In this document: positions 28,832 through 39,644 of the stretch, one piece after another
Position numbering within the stretch: the first letter of the stretch is position 1
How the letters are laid out: the number at the start of each line of letters is the position of its first letter
NCBI GenBank assembly: GCA_001566745.1
Contig: KQ964530.1
Coordinates: 1 to 52,030 of the forward strand
From: Conidiobolus coronatus NRRL 28638
Taxonomy: Eukaryota; Entomophthoromycota; Entomophthoromycetes; Entomophthorales; Conidiobolaceae
DNA length: 52,030 bases
Reading direction: 5' to 3'
The notes under the pieces: generated by a model
The model's input: only the letters and a program-made list of their open reading frames with translations
Told to the model about the DNA's origin: nothing
Databases searched by the model: none
Translations under genes and position numbers: made by a program

Positions 28832-31314
28832 TTAAATGCTGTTACTCTCCCTAGTAGCGACAACGGAGGGGTCAAATCAATCGAATGAACAGTATATTCA
28901 GCATCAGATTTTAAAATAAAATCTCCATCTCTAAGCTTAATCTCACCCAAACTTTCCACTAAGTGCTCAATATTGCCGCTTAATGAATCGTGTTTAATAG
29001 AATTTCCGCAACTGCAGCGAGACTGCTTATGTGATAGAATTTGGATCAAATTTTCTGGTGACTTTGCTACAAAGTCTGTTTGCATTTTGCGATCAGTGGT
29101 ACACAAAATCTGCTGCTGAATTCTTGATTTTTTATACTCTGAAATGATCTCATTGCTGAAGACTGGTTTAACTTTTGCACGATTACAACCCATTGTAATA
29201 TGTAAGTCGGGTCTGGACGTTGGGAGCTGTTTCGTTATCTCTCTACCGTTGCTATCTTTAATGCGACTAACACATAACGTGACAATAATTCCTTTTACAA
29301 ATAGTATTTTATCCGCTTCAATAATGACAGGGGTTCCCAAAATATTATGCTGATTAGACTCATAGTAATTCCAGTTAGAATTTAAATTCTGAGCATCTGG
29401 CCCAGTGTTTTCATTGGAGTGAATCAGTGTGACATGATAAGCTAATGCTGTTTTAGGCGTAAACAATTCATCAAGAGTAACCACTAGAGGATGGTCATCG
29501 TTGAGTTTCAATTTCGAAACAACCAAATCATAAATTGGTGCCAGCAAAGCAATACCGTAATATTGAGCTTTTTTAAGCATTTCTTGCTTGTTATATTCAG
29601 TGGCTGAATATTTGAGAGCTTCTTGAATAACAGCTTTTAACTTTTCATCATCGATTGCTAACTTTCCAATATTATCGCATTTTTCGCTTTGTAACTCAAA
29701 CAGTGTTTTGTCGATGTTTTCTTCAAGTTTTCCATTAATTTTTAATTCAATAATATGATCGTATAAATGGCTGTCATTTCCCAAAGGTTCAAATGAGCTA
29801 TAAAATTCTTGCATAATCTTTTCCAAATTCCAATTGGACTGGGGTGTCAAGTTAGGGTGGTTTTTGCCCCTCTTAAGAACTCTAGAATAAATCGTATTGA
29901 TTGTATCTTGTACAGGTGAGGAAAAAAGGTCCCAATGGAGAGCTATAAACTTGGTAGATGGATAAACTTTTAACACAGAATCCATTAAAGTATTTCTAAG
30001 TATAGATAGGTGGTGATTTTTTTCTGCAATAACTACGTTGTGGCTATTTAGCGATAACAAAGTTTGTTTAATAAAAGATTTTCCAGTCTTGCAAGCATCG
30101 CTCTGCACATGCCCCCAGGTAGGAAAAAGTTGACCTAGAGATTTAGTAAGGGAAGATTTGCCACACCCTATTGTCCCTACAGTCATTATAACATATTTTA
30201 CTTTAACAACAGATTTAGATACGTAATTTTCAGCTTTAGTGCAATCAATGTCTAGTTTTGACTCTTCATAAAACACTTCCCTACATTTTACAACGCCATG
30301 ATTACGACCAATCCCTTCGAAAAGCTCTGGTTCGTCCTTGGCTTTCTTTTTCAGCCAAGTTAAGTAATTCTGAGATTGTGTATAGCGTAACTTCATTTTG
30401 AATTCTTTAGGGTTAGTTAGGTAATTCTTAGTTAATTCTCTAAACTCCCTAAATAACAAATACGGCTCATCCATTTTGTATTTAAAGAAAAAATCACTAG
30501 TGGCAGCATCAAGTAAACAGCGTACAACAACACCTTCAATAGCCCTATTGTTATAATACCCTTGATCTATTTCTAGCTGCTGGAATAATTTGAATACATC
30601 TTCAAAGGTAGAATATGTTTTATAGCTCACGCTTAAAAACCCAAATCTCTCTGCCACTTGGGCAACCCTATCCATTGGCCATGTTTCAAATATAGGTTTA
30701 TTGTAGTTAACCCCATGTATATGAAGACCTGTGTGTTGTGGTGAGTAAGGCAAAATATGCTCTTCAAAACTATCATCACAAAGCTCAAAGCATAAAGTTA
30801 CCTGGTTTTCTTCCAAAAACTGTATTAAGTCATTTTCGGTAGCATTTACCAGGTTTAAATGCTTTTGTAGCCAATATTTACCACGCTTAGCATGATCACT
30901 AGTAAGTGAATGCTTGCTGGCTACAAGCAATTGATTCTGAAAGCTTGAAACGAAAATAATGCATCCATTTTCCTTAATAGTAACAATAAAAGGGCCTTTT
31001 GCATGTTTAACAAGGTAATCCTTCTTAGTGGTTGCAGCTTCATTTAGGTTAAAAAACTTATCATACCCTCGAATAGCAATCTTGGGTTTAGGGTCATCTA
31101 CAGTAAATAGTCCCCTAGCCATTGTGGGTAACGAGTTGGTAGCTTTTTTATACATAAACTCGTTCATTCTCCAGCTAGTAAAGCTGGCGTCACCAACGGA
31201 TTGCTTTGTGCAAGTCACAGGTCTGGAAAACTTCTTTGATTCATCAGAGCTTTCCACCAGACTCTTCAGTTGATCGATCAAATTAGCGGTCTGATTTAAG
31301 TTTGACTTATTCAT
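28828..31314 (-). CDS. TRL1: Fungal-type tRNA ligase (ligase, kinase, cyclic phosphodiesterase)
   Basis: An 828-residue protein with the three Trl1 modules in order. The adenylyltransferase has nucleophile lysine K114 in VTIKENGCIIF and a downstream RAIEGVVVR motif. The polynucleotide kinase has the P-loop GTIGCGKSS at 380-388. The cyclic phosphodiesterase has its two HxT motifs at H627 (YHVTL) and H705 (LHITM). Trl1 joins tRNA exon halves after splicing and, in many fungi, ligates HAC1-type mRNA in the unfolded protein response. All catalytic motifs are intact. Following the second HxT motif is a short cysteine/histidine-bearing run (CSCGNSIKHD) of unclear meaning. Its presence argues for a fungal genome. 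Confidence 0.95.
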   Translation of the reverse strand: MNKSNLNQTANLIDQLKSLVESSDESKKFSRPVTCTKQSVGDASFTSWRMNEFMYKKATNSLPTMARGLFTVDDPKPKIAIRGYDKFFNLNEAATTKKDYLVKHAKGPFIVTIKENGCIIFVSSFQNQLLVASKHSLTSDHAKRGKYWLQKHLNLVNATENDLIQFLEENQVTLCFELCDDSFEEHILPYSPQHTGLHIHGVNYNKPIFETWPMDRVAQVAERFGFLSVSYKTYSTFEDVFKLFQQLEIDQGYYNNRAIEGVVVRCLLDAATSDFFFKYKMDEPYLLFREFRELTKNYLTNPKEFKMKLRYTQSQNYLTWLKKKAKDEPELFEGIGRNHGVVKCREVFYEESKLDIDCTKAENYVSKSVVKVKYVIMTVGTIGCGKSSLTKSLGQLFPTWGHVQSDACKTGKSFIKQTLLSLNSHNVVIAEKNHHLSILRNTLMDSVLKVYPSTKFIALHWDLFSSPVQDTINTIYSRVLKRGKNHPNLTPQSNWNLEKIMQEFYSSFEPLGNDSHLYDHIIELKINGKLEENIDKTLFELQSEKCDNIGKLAIDDEKLKAVIQEALKYSATEYNKQEMLKKAQYYGIALLAPIYDLVVSKLKLNDDHPLVVTLDELFTPKTALAYHVTLIHSNENTGPDAQNLNSNWNYYESNQHNILGTPVIIEADKILFVKGIIVTLCVSRIKDSNGREITKQLPTSRPDLHITMGCNRAKVKPVFSNEIISEYKKSRIQQQILCTTDRKMQTDFVAKSPENLIQILSHKQSRCSCGNSIKHDSLSGNIEHLVESLGEIKLRDGDFILKSDAEYTVHSIDLTPPLSLLGRVTAFK

Positions 31315-31577
31315 TTACTGAATATAAACAAAGTTAATTAAACTTTAATCTGTAATCATACCTAATGAAGCTAATCTTGTGTTGAGGTATGCAAGAGGTA
31401 GGAATTTTAGATTCACCAACATAGCTTTCCATTGATAGCATGATCTAGTAACTATCTCGTGAATACTGTAATTCTCAGCATTGTGTCTTCAGAGCTAAAG
31501 GTTTTCATTCGGTTAGTTTTTGTTATCTATATTAAATAAATTAAATCTTTTTATTCCGTTATAAATAATAGCTAACT

Positions 31578-32162
31578 ATGGTGTATTCCAATGACCTAAT
31601 TTTAAACTGTTTATCTGATTTCAGAGCTTTTTGTGACAATTTCAAGCTTGTTGTAGTAGAATATAACTTTATATTAAGTGATGTGGTGATAAACATATGC
31701 GAAAATTACGGCATTATGTTCTACATAGGAACTTGTGGAGAGCATTTCCACATAGATTTTGTAGGAAACTATAAAAGTATCAAAAATAGAGAAAATATGA
31801 ATTTATTGATACCTATTGATGTATTATTAAATTATTTCGTAATATACGAATATGGTGAAGGATTATATAGATATGGGACCAAGTTTGAATTAAAGAAAGA
31901 TGCAAATATAAATGCAGGTTTTTGTAAATGTAAATGCTCAAAACTTAACAAGAGGATTGGTAATTGTAAAAATATAATAAATATAGATTTAAAAGATGCT
32001 GAGCACTCAATTATTAGTATAAAAATAATTGATGGGGGGTACTGGTATAGGGATAAAGAAATAAAAAAAGAATTATTCAGATGTAAAGCAAGCAACAACC
32101 AAAAATTCAAATGGTTCAAATACCTGCCCAAACTTCAGCAAACAACATCTACATTGCATTAA
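31578..32162 (+). CDS. Orphan protein, 194 residues
   Basis: An ATG-started frame with strong A/T codon bias. It has a small cysteine cluster (CKCKCSKLNKRIGNCKN) near residue 115, preceded by alternating hydrophobic strands (LVVVEYNFILSDVVINIC, YGIMFYIGTCGEHFHIDF). No signal peptide or membrane span is seen. It is the first frame right of the housekeeping cluster and is followed by broken coding-like sequence. I recognise no family; it may be lineage-specific, or the intact front half of a broken gene. Confidence 0.4.
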   Translation: MVYSNDLILNCLSDFRAFCDNFKLVVVEYNFILSDVVINICENYGIMFYIGTCGEHFHIDFVGNYKSIKNRENMNLLIPIDVLLNYFVIYEYGEGLYRYGTKFELKKDANINAGFCKCKCSKLNKRIGNCKNIINIDLKDAEHSIISIKIIDGGYWYRDKEIKKELFRCKASNNQKFKWFKYLPKLQQTTSTLH

Positions 32163-32512
32163 ATTCGCAAGAATGGCTAGAAAATGGAAGAATTGTGAAA
32201 GACGCATTCGAATTGACAGGTTAAAACAGCCAAAATAAAGAATTACAAAACATTCTTAATCTAACAACAGAGCTTAAAGATACCAAAGTCCCAAAATACG
32301 CAAATGTAGAAGGTTTTCCTTGAACTTTCTCCGCAAGTACACGCTGAATTTATTTGCCAAGTAAAACCTAAGCAATTTGAAAGTTATTTAGCTGAGGATA
32401 ATTTAGATAAAGAAGGAATCAGAATTGAGAATAAATACCTTTCGCAAAACTTGCTTGTTTTGGGTAAAGAGTTTGAAGTTGTGCAGATACAAACTCTATA
32501 TTATGATTTGGG
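32163..32512 (+). pseudogene. Coding-like remnant of unknown origin
   Basis: Two neighbouring frames read like a continuous protein broken by one stop and one shift: NSQEWLENGRIVKDAFELTG, stop, NSQNKELQNILNLTTEL, then a shift into ELSPQVHAEFICQVKPKQF and NKYLSQNLLVLGKEFEVVQ. I recognise no family. It could be the tail of the preceding orphan or an unrelated fragment. Confidence 0.35.
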
Positions 32513-32968
32513 ATTATCGAGACCAGAGCTTTCATGGTTGTAACCTTTGACTATACTTCTGGGATTCCAGCTTGTAGACTTGACACAGTACCAGCTGTCC
32601 ACTTCGCTGTATGTTGAATCGCCAGCAGGACCACTGTTCTGATCAATGCTTGCATACAAACTCCAGCCGTGCAACTCAAGTAACTCCACCAATTTCAAAA
32701 TCAACATTCTTGTCTTCATAGTCTCTTCTCCGGTAGCTGACCATGGATATCCATAAAGTTTAAATTCATAGGAAACCGAATATGAACGTTCTTCTTGGAT
32801 ACCTTTGGCCCAGAAACGTTGTATGGTGGTTCTAATCACATTGATATCTTCTTCTGAGAATTGAACAAATCGAATCCTATCGCTCATATGGAGAGAAACC
32901 AACCCAAAGGCAGTCCTGAAGAAAGAGGAGTTGTACGCTGGTGGAGTGAGGCCTTTCACAGTTGACAT
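32501..32968 (-). CDS. Conserved fungal protein of unknown function (155 residues)
   Basis: An ATG-started intact frame. It resembles a short protein family recalled from many fungi: ALHMSDRIRF-like opening (here SLHMSDRIRFVQFS), then FWAKGIQEERSYS, YEFKLYGYPWSATGEE, and LLELHGWSLYASIDQN. The usual C-terminal part after the D of the last motif is replaced here by an unrelated serine/asparagine-rich end, so the copy may be altered. There is no known activity. It sits among broken genes yet keeps its frame. Family membership is from memory and needs a database search. Confidence 0.5.
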   Translation of the reverse strand: MSTVKGLTPPAYNSSFFRTAFGLVSLHMSDRIRFVQFSEEDINVIRTTIQRFWAKGIQEERSYSVSYEFKLYGYPWSATGEETMKTRMLILKLVELLELHGWSLYASIDQNSGPAGDSTYSEVDSWYCVKSTSWNPRSIVKGYNHESSGLDNPKS

Positions 32969-33358
32969 TCTATTATTCCTTTTATAACCTGCTTGGTCGG
33001 TCTTGACCTTTGGCTCAACTTTCTTATGTTGCTTATAGTTGGATTACCTAAGTAAAACTCAAGGTTCAAAACTCTTATTGCCGAAAACAATCTTAGAGGA
33101 AGAATCACAATCACAAGGTGGAATTGTCATCCGCTGGGATCGAAACTTAAATCGAAAAAGAGCTGCTTTGTTCGTATTCCCAAAAAATTCACTACCCAAA
33201 CATGCCTCCCTTGAATTCTTCTCAAATTGCAGCTGTTAAAAGCGTTTCACAAAGCCTATATTAGGAGGATTGCGCAATGAATTTGTCCTTTCTAGAATCG
33301 TTAAATCTCAACTTAACTCCAATGACCCCCAAGATTAAATATTTCGATATTCTTCCTC

Positions 33359-33580
33359 TTGCAAAGAAATTCTCAATTGTTAACTTTACGCCTAGTATTC
33401 ATAGAAGTTACTGATTCTGGACTTAGTTTCAGCTCTGAACAATGCCCACTAGGTATTGTAGCCATTGCGGATAACACTTTGAGTATTGTCTCCGTTGAAC
33501 AACTAGTCAGAGCGATTAACCAAGCTTCAGTCCCATTAAAATATACTGTCAATAACAATCTAAAAGACCAAATCATCTAA
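33359..33580 (+). pseudogene. SF3B3/Rse1 fragment
   Basis: The frame holds FSSEQCPLGIVAIADNTLSI, SVEQLVRAINQ and VPLKYT. This order is a signature of splicing factor SF3B3/Rse1, a beta-propeller subunit of U2 snRNP SF3b. Only about 60 residues of a roughly 1,200-residue protein can be recognised; flanking frames are broken and do not continue the protein. It is therefore a fragment, presumably of a gene whose functional copy lies elsewhere. Confidence 0.55.
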
Positions 33581-33628
33581 AAATATATACTCGAAGAAAC
33601 GTTTAGTTTTCTAAACATCAAAATATTT

Positions 33629-34318
33629 CTATCCTTCATCTTGCTCCCAATTAAATCTGTATTTTTTTATCATAAAATATTCTAATTCTTTATCTTCTTC
33701 GCAAGAGCTTATGTCGTTTGTTATCGGTGTAATGCAAGGAATTATCTTTTCATCCCCACGGTTGTAACCAACTACTATTTTGTACGTACCATCCAATTTT
33801 CTTATTGAAAAGTGTGGAGGTTCCCAAGATTTACTCACTGGTCTTATTAAATTGTTGCGTACAAGGGTTATAAATTCATCTTCAGACTAGCTATTCTTAT
33901 TAAACAGATGTTTGAGACGATTAGCTGTCATATTAACTTTGGCTTCATAACTAAGTAAAAACTTGAATAGTTGTTCTTTCCACGCACCGACGTGAAACAC
34001 ATTATCCTTGATTTTCAAATGTTCGCTTTGAATATATGTCTGATACTTTAGTGACACTAAACCGTAAGACAGAAAGGGTTCTTCAGTGTAACATGCTTTT
34101 TCTATCTTTACAATATAGTAAAAGAGATTAAAACTTTCCTCTTTGGTATCACTAAAAATATTTTTACCTTCTATGAATAAGGCGCAATGATTTTCATTAA
34201 ACGCAATGAAGTTATCAGATAACTTATTTCCGCTTAAGACTATATCAAGATCCAATATAGTTTTTAACATAAGAAGACAGTCCTTTACTAAGACACCACT
34301 ATTTTGTTCTGAAAACAC
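33629..34318 (-). mobile_element. Degraded Ty3/gypsy-like reverse transcriptase start
   Basis: Two minus-strand frames join across a short break near 33840-33890. At the join the sequence reads FITLVRNNLIRPVSKSW, EPPHFSIRKLDGTYKIVV, GYNRGDEKIIPCITPI. This fits the opening of the Ty3/gypsy reverse transcriptase domain (a residue run like GIIRPS-S-W, then KKDG, then DYR). The part before it, 140 residues to 34318, is helical and unrecognised. The polymerase YxDD region is missing. The link to retroelements is by motif order only. Confidence 0.45.
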
Positions 34319-34804
34319 TGCTAATCTGCTATTGAGTAAATAAAGTAGTTTTGAAAGGAACGAGCAACACTGGAAGCAGGGTGAATCTTGCCATTGCTAG
34401 TATTTACGATATGTGAGTAGGATGCTGCGCTCCCTTTGTAAACTGAGGTTGTGAGGTAAATTTGTTGCTTTTATATATCTTTATGCTAAAATTGGTTTGA
34501 AACTGTATGGTTCATAAAATTTATATTACACTTTAATTTTTTAACTACACTATAATTAAGTATTTCAATAGCTTTACTGTTACATAAAAATAAGCAAATC
34601 AAATTAAAGATTTTATAACGGAATTTGAAGTATTCGTGTGATACGTTTTGTGCGTTTTGTGCAGCCTTGGCCGTAGAAGTGCTTGAGTAGGTAGAGTGCA
34701 AGGGGCTAAGATACGTTAGAGTAACATTTACTATGTCATTTTAGGATTTGGTATTCAAATATTAGCCTGATTCAATTGATTGAAGTAACTTGAACGCTTC
34801 TTCT
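34319..34804. other. Gene-free AT-rich stretch
   Basis: A minus-strand open run at 34486-34701 has no recognisable content. Nothing else can be supported here. Confidence 0.4.
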
Positions 34805-35218
34805 GTTCCATGAGGTAAATTGGATCTTCCCAAATAAAATACCGTTTCTATACACAGTGAGAGATCTTTCAACAGGTTCATTGCTTACGATTGCTTGGCT
34901 AGATTGTGATATTGAGGATAGTTCAGGAGCTGAAGGAGCATCTAGGCGATAACCTATAAAACATTTATTAAATATTTACTTTTCGGTAGCTTACTTTAAA
35001 TTTGAGTCCAATAAAATTCCAGCCTCAGGGTTAAAATCTGGTGGAAGGTTAACCATAGTTCCTCTAATATAGCTTTTTGACCAATTTGATCTAAAGAGTA
35101 ATAAATTAGACTTACGATTTTTCGCCACCTGTATAAACGTTTTGGCCCTTTTCTTTTTTCTCCATTCTCATTGTTTAAATCTGCTAACTTTCTGAAGCGA
35201 CTAGAAGGTCTAAAACAT
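34805..35218 (-). pseudogene. p47/Shp1 (SEP domain) relic with an intron-like remnant
   Basis: On the minus strand the sequence reads SSRFRKLADLNNENGEKR, shifts frame into GQNVYTGGEKS, and after an interval gives GYRLDAPSAPE and VERSLTVYRNG. These are the spaced landmarks of the Cdc48/p97 cofactor p47/Shp1 before and at the start of its SEP domain. Between the third and fourth landmarks is a 41-base stretch, 34994-34954, starting GTAAGC and ending TATAG, consistent with a small intron. The SEP end and UBX domain are absent. Probably a decayed DNA-level copy rather than a retrocopy, since the intron is kept. Confidence 0.55.
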
Positions 35219-35426
35219 GTTAATATTAAACTAATGTGAAGATGAATTAGTTAATGAAATAAATTGAGCGATTAATTCTGAATGGTCATCTATATTGTAT
35301 AATTATTATCAAAGGGTAAAAACAATCATTTAAAAGATATTACTTCTAAATTCGTTAGTAAACACTTTAAAGATGACTCTAGCGCCAATAGCCAATTGTC
35401 AAAATGATCGATAGATGCTATTCTGT

Positions 35427-37106
35427 TCAGCTTTTAGAGACTTTAAAATCTTTAGATTTCTTACACTTGTTAGATATTGCTTGATCTGTAGATATAATAG
35501 GAACATCGCCCAAGTCTTTAAGTATAATTAGTAATAGATCATCTGTTTTAGCAACTAAAAAGTCTTTGTTATCTGCTATTAACCTGTGTAAAGAATAAAT
35601 TACTTGTGGTGATATATAAATCACAGGTTTGTTAGTATTGGCCAAATCTAGGAACTCATCAATGTTGAAAAAGTGCTCTGGATCAGGAACTTCAGTAACA
35701 GCTTGAATATATCTTGCAAACTTTTCTGAAGTATAAGCAACATAATTGTTCAATGGCTGTAAGAAAAGGTTATCATCAGTAAAAAGCTTGCCCGTGGATA
35801 CTTGATTAAGCATTTTTGCAACCTCTGCTAAGCATCGTCTATAATATGGTGTAACTTCTCTCTCAGTTACGTCAAAGGACTCTGGAGCTACAATTGCTGG
35901 GGTTATATAACGGTAATAGTCCAAATGCCCAACAATTTTAATTATAACACCTTCATGCTCCAGGATTTTTTCTCATTAAAGAGTTCTTCAATTCTTTGGC
36001 AATATACCTAATTCCGTAAGGCATATTATCGAGTGATTGGTAAAACCTATCTATGAATTGATCAGTAATTGACCTCAGCTGCTGAAGATGTTGAATTAGA
36101 ACAGTTCGAGTTTCTGCATCACTTAATGCTGTTTCTGGAGTAACATTGCAAGGCCTTGCGCTACGTATACCACTTCTCATCTCTTCTTGCTTAATCAGCT
36201 GTCTATAGATTAGCAATGGGTTCGTTTGTAGAACTATTTCAGGTTCGTCAAGGATCTCATTTATAATAGCTTGTAACAGATCTCGTAAATATTGGCGCTC
36301 TTTAGCTCCTCTAAGGAACTCGAGAATTGCATACAGTTTCTTGTGGATTAGGCTGATTTGCAGGAGCAACAGAGTGAATGACTTCTTCCAAAGTAATCAT
36401 GTTGCGGGTCAACAAGGCAATTTTAATATCTAAGTCATTTAGAGCTGATCCAGACAGGCAAATTTCTCTGATCTTTTTGGAATTTTACTATGTGCTCATA
36501 ATGACTCTCAGGGAAGGGGTAGCACAACGAAGATGATGGAGTGGCAAATTCTAACTGAGGTATGAAACTTTCTCTATAATATTGTCTTATGATATATCCT
36601 ATACACATACCCTGAAGCTGTTCGATCTCCTTACTGGCCACAACCGAATTTAAAAAAGAAAACACTATTCATCCAATTAGGTACAGGAATACCTTTTGCC
36701 GGTAACCAGGTCAAATATGCCAGCTTGTTATTATTAGTATCTTTTTCGTATTGCAGCGAATTACGACTCACCAACCTTTTATCTCGGAAGATTTTAGAAG
36801 TATTAAAGATCCTTGATTAAGGTCTATCCTTAAATTTGCTAATTTATGAACGTTATGTAAGTGCCCAATTATAGTCTTCCAAGCGACTTGGTAGTAAACC
36901 TCCAGGGAATGAGGGGTTGAATCGAGCTCTTCCTGAGAGTATCTAACTACTGCTTTCATAACCTGATAGGTTAAAATACATGTTGAAGTACTCCGGGTAA
37001 TTTTCTTAGCTATAAGAATGGTATGAGAATCTTTTTCATTAATATAGGCTTCTAAGCTTGGGACTGATAAAGTTAAAAAACTAACTCTAAGCGCGTTGAA
37101 GATCAT
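35427..37106 (-). pseudogene. IQGAP-type RasGAP relic, several frameshifts
   Basis: Pieces lie in order along the minus strand. 37106-36768 gives SEIKGW, followed in a shifted frame by LVSRNSLQYEKDTNNNKLAY. Then come ALNDLDIKIALLTRN and MITLEEVIHS, next FLRGAKERQYLRDLL, then YGIRYIAKELKNSL at 35953, and after another shift GVIIKIVGHLDYYRYITPA and PESFDV near 35900. This is the IQGAP/RasGAP-related order, ending with LLLIILKDLGDVP. At least four frame changes occur, so no full product is possible. IQGAP proteins scaffold actin and the cytokinetic ring. It is either a dead gene or, less likely, one split by unrecognised short introns. Confidence 0.75.
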
Positions 37107-37145
37107 ATAGATGAATGTATCGATATTGCTCCAAGTATTTTCAGT

Positions 37146-37532
37146 ATGTTAATGAAAACAATTACAACAGTAACCGCTGAAACTAAAAAGATTGCTTTGG
37201 AAGACACACAACGATTTATTCTAAGGTACTTCAAGAGTCATTATGGCTTAGTTGCTTCTGGAGCTCAAGATACTAATATTATCACCCACAATCTCAACAA
37301 TATTGAGTCTGGTTTGACATCGGATTTCATTAACCCCATTATGACATTAACAGAACACCCTAGCCTAATTTCTAATTTATATTTCAATCAAACTACCTTA
37401 GTATCAGTGTGTGAATATTGTACTATAGTCAGTAGTAGTTTGGACAATAGTATATGCGTTTGGGATATTAGAATAGGCAAGGTAGTTGATAAAAAATATA
37501 GGGTAAATAATATGAAAGAAGAAAATCAGTAA
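37146..37532 (+). pseudogene. WD40-repeat fragment
   Basis: The 128-codon frame has two WD-like blades: GLVASGAQDTNI with HNLNN, and IVSSSLDNSICVWDIRIGKV. The middle (LTEHPSLISNLYFNQTTLVS) fits the inter-blade pattern. Only about one and a half blades remain, so it cannot form a propeller alone. The ATG lies 40 bases from the N-terminal end of the IQGAP relic on the other strand. I cannot name the parent protein. Confidence 0.5.
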
Positions 37533-38247
37533 ATTTGTAGTAAAAACAGAGAGATCTAAATACGCTTATTAACGCTTCAATAATTAGTATTAACATATAT
37601 AGCAATACTCTCAATTCCCCCTCTAGCCATCCAAAAATTTTCCATCTTTAATACTATCTTCTATATCATATCTATCCCTAGCTTCATTGGCTCTCACCCG
37701 ATAGTTACAGGGGGTAGTATAAGCAATTCACTCGTTATTTTCGTCTTATTAACTGCTTTACTTGTTATTATTTGTCCTTAAAACAAATGATATACAGAAG
37801 TCGGTCCTTAGAGCCACCACTGACTAACCCTCAAGTCTCACACCTCCGTTCAGACTTCGTTTCTTTGCAAAATCTTTCGGATTCTAGCCGTATAGCTGAC
37901 GAAAATCAATACCAATTTACCTTGGTATGTCGAACTTGAACACCGCTCAAACACCACAAATATCTCCTTCCAAAAGACTTAATAAATTATATCCTAATTT
38001 AAAGCTTCACAATTAGAATATCAACGTGTAGTACATGGAGCTAAAGGCCCACATTCATCTTTAGGTTCAGATCGGAATTTGTCAGAATTGTATACATCAC
38101 TTTAAATTCAATAAAAGCATTTGGTCGCTCTACAGATTTTACAAAACTTACTTCTTTAACGGCAAAAGCCCCAGATAATCCGTGGCCTAAGCAGAGATTC
38201 TTGATGGTTTGAGTTATTAGAAGAAGCAAAGCTTCTTTACCTCCAAT
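37533..38247. other. No intact gene; one serine-rich coding-like run
   Basis: Around 37790-37935 a plus-strand frame reads MIYRSRSLEPPLTNPQ and continues QNLSDSSRIADENQYQ to a stop; another run follows near 37955. These look like disordered regulatory protein sequence but match nothing known. A minus-strand open run at 38041-38229 is also unrecognised. Confidence 0.35.
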
Positions 38248-38730
38248 TTAAACAAGCTGATTGGTATTATTGATTATAGCATCACCCCAAGACTCCCAAT
38301 TGGCTATTTCATCAATTTTAATAGGATGTACACCTAACACATTCATCCTAACTCCATTAAGAACCTGTTCTAATTGATGTCCAGCTTTAGAGCCGCCTTT
38401 GCTTCCATAACAAACAATGATTGCTGGTTTACTAACCCATTCATGATATAAATGGTCTATACTGTTTTTAATTACAGCGCTATAACCCCAATTATATTGG
38501 GGGGTGAGAAAGATGAACATGTCATGAGATTTTATTTCATTGCTCCATCTGATTATACGTTCACTATTGTATACACCATCTCTAGGCATATAGCTTTCAG
38601 CAAACATGGGTAAATCCCATTCCTTTAAGTCGATTATCACGCTATCGTGTATCTTTGATTTTATAAGATTAGCTAGATCTAAACATACTCTATTGCTTCT
38701 TATGCTGCCGACGATTATACCTACTCTCAT
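38248..38730 (-). CDS. NADPH-dependent FMN reductase-like flavoprotein
   Basis: A 160-residue ATG-started frame with the whole flavodoxin-like fold. VGIIVGSIRSNRVC is the FMN phosphate loop with the GSxRxxR motif; LTPQYNWGYSAVIKNSIDHL is the second flavin loop and helix; IVCYGSKGGSKAG is the third. Members reduce FMN, quinones or chromate with NADPH in the cytosol. Length is a little under the usual 170-190, but nothing essential is missing. It is intact in a region otherwise full of dead genes, which suggests either recent arrival or selection. Similar enzymes are common in bacteria and fungi, so the origin is open. Confidence 0.82.
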   Translation of the reverse strand: MRVGIIVGSIRSNRVCLDLANLIKSKIHDSVIIDLKEWDLPMFAESYMPRDGVYNSERIIRWSNEIKSHDMFIFLTPQYNWGYSAVIKNSIDHLYHEWVSKPAIIVCYGSKGGSKAGHQLEQVLNGVRMNVLGVHPIKIDEIANWESWGDAIINNTNQLV

Positions 38731-39644
38731 TTGAATTATAAAACAAGGATATAAAGTATGTATCTTATATTTTAATAAATATTCAATTAATTACTTGGGG
38801 GCTGTTATGTTTCTGACAAGACTAATACCAAGTTCATTATTAATTGTTTACAATTTTTAGTATAAAGAGTCTGCCGGCTTTCATCATTGTAGTTAGTGCC
38901 AATATTATTTGCTACAGTAACTTTAATATTTCTAAGTCTAACTTTAAAGAAATTCTTTGAATAGAGGGATAGGCTTATTTTACCTATTTCAATTTAATAC
39001 TGCAATATAAATTATAATATTAATAGCTTGTTATTTGTTGTTATCAAAACCAAGTATTGTTATTGCATCTTTTGTAAAGAACTGTTCTCGTCTAACCAAA
39101 AACTTGATAAAAACTACTAAATCTATATTCTTAATTTTTATTAGTGATTCAAAATTTGTAAAATTTTTAAGTAAGTATTAAATATGGCAGGTTGTCTTGA
39201 CCGAAGAGAACTTCAAGGTTATACTATACTACTTCTTACGCATTTCCATACATAGCAAATAACATTTGGAGATCTTGTACTTAATACTTACGGTTTACTT
39301 GCTAAAATTAGAAACCTATTAGCAATGCATATAGTCCAGATACTAATTTGAGAAATGGTGTATGTACAGTTACCTCATATGCAAATGGTACACAACGTAA
39401 TAAACCAACGTATTTTATTAGTTTGAGGCTAACCGAAGGTTTACAGCTGTGGGTTTAGATTTTGTGTTTCCAACAGGTAGGAGAAGTTATGGCTTCATGG
39501 GGAATAAGTAGAGTTAACAGGTGTTAGGATGATGGAGTAGAGAGGTGTAAAGAAACTTTTATATATTTTACTTTTAGGTCAAACACTTGTAACATACCGG
39601 CGTAGTTGTCGTTGAGAATTGCTGCTGGCTGTTTAGCCATATTA
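38731..39644. other. Gene-free AT-rich stretch
   Basis: Frames on both strands are short and broken. No repeats, RNA genes or conserved motifs could be seen. Confidence 0.45.
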
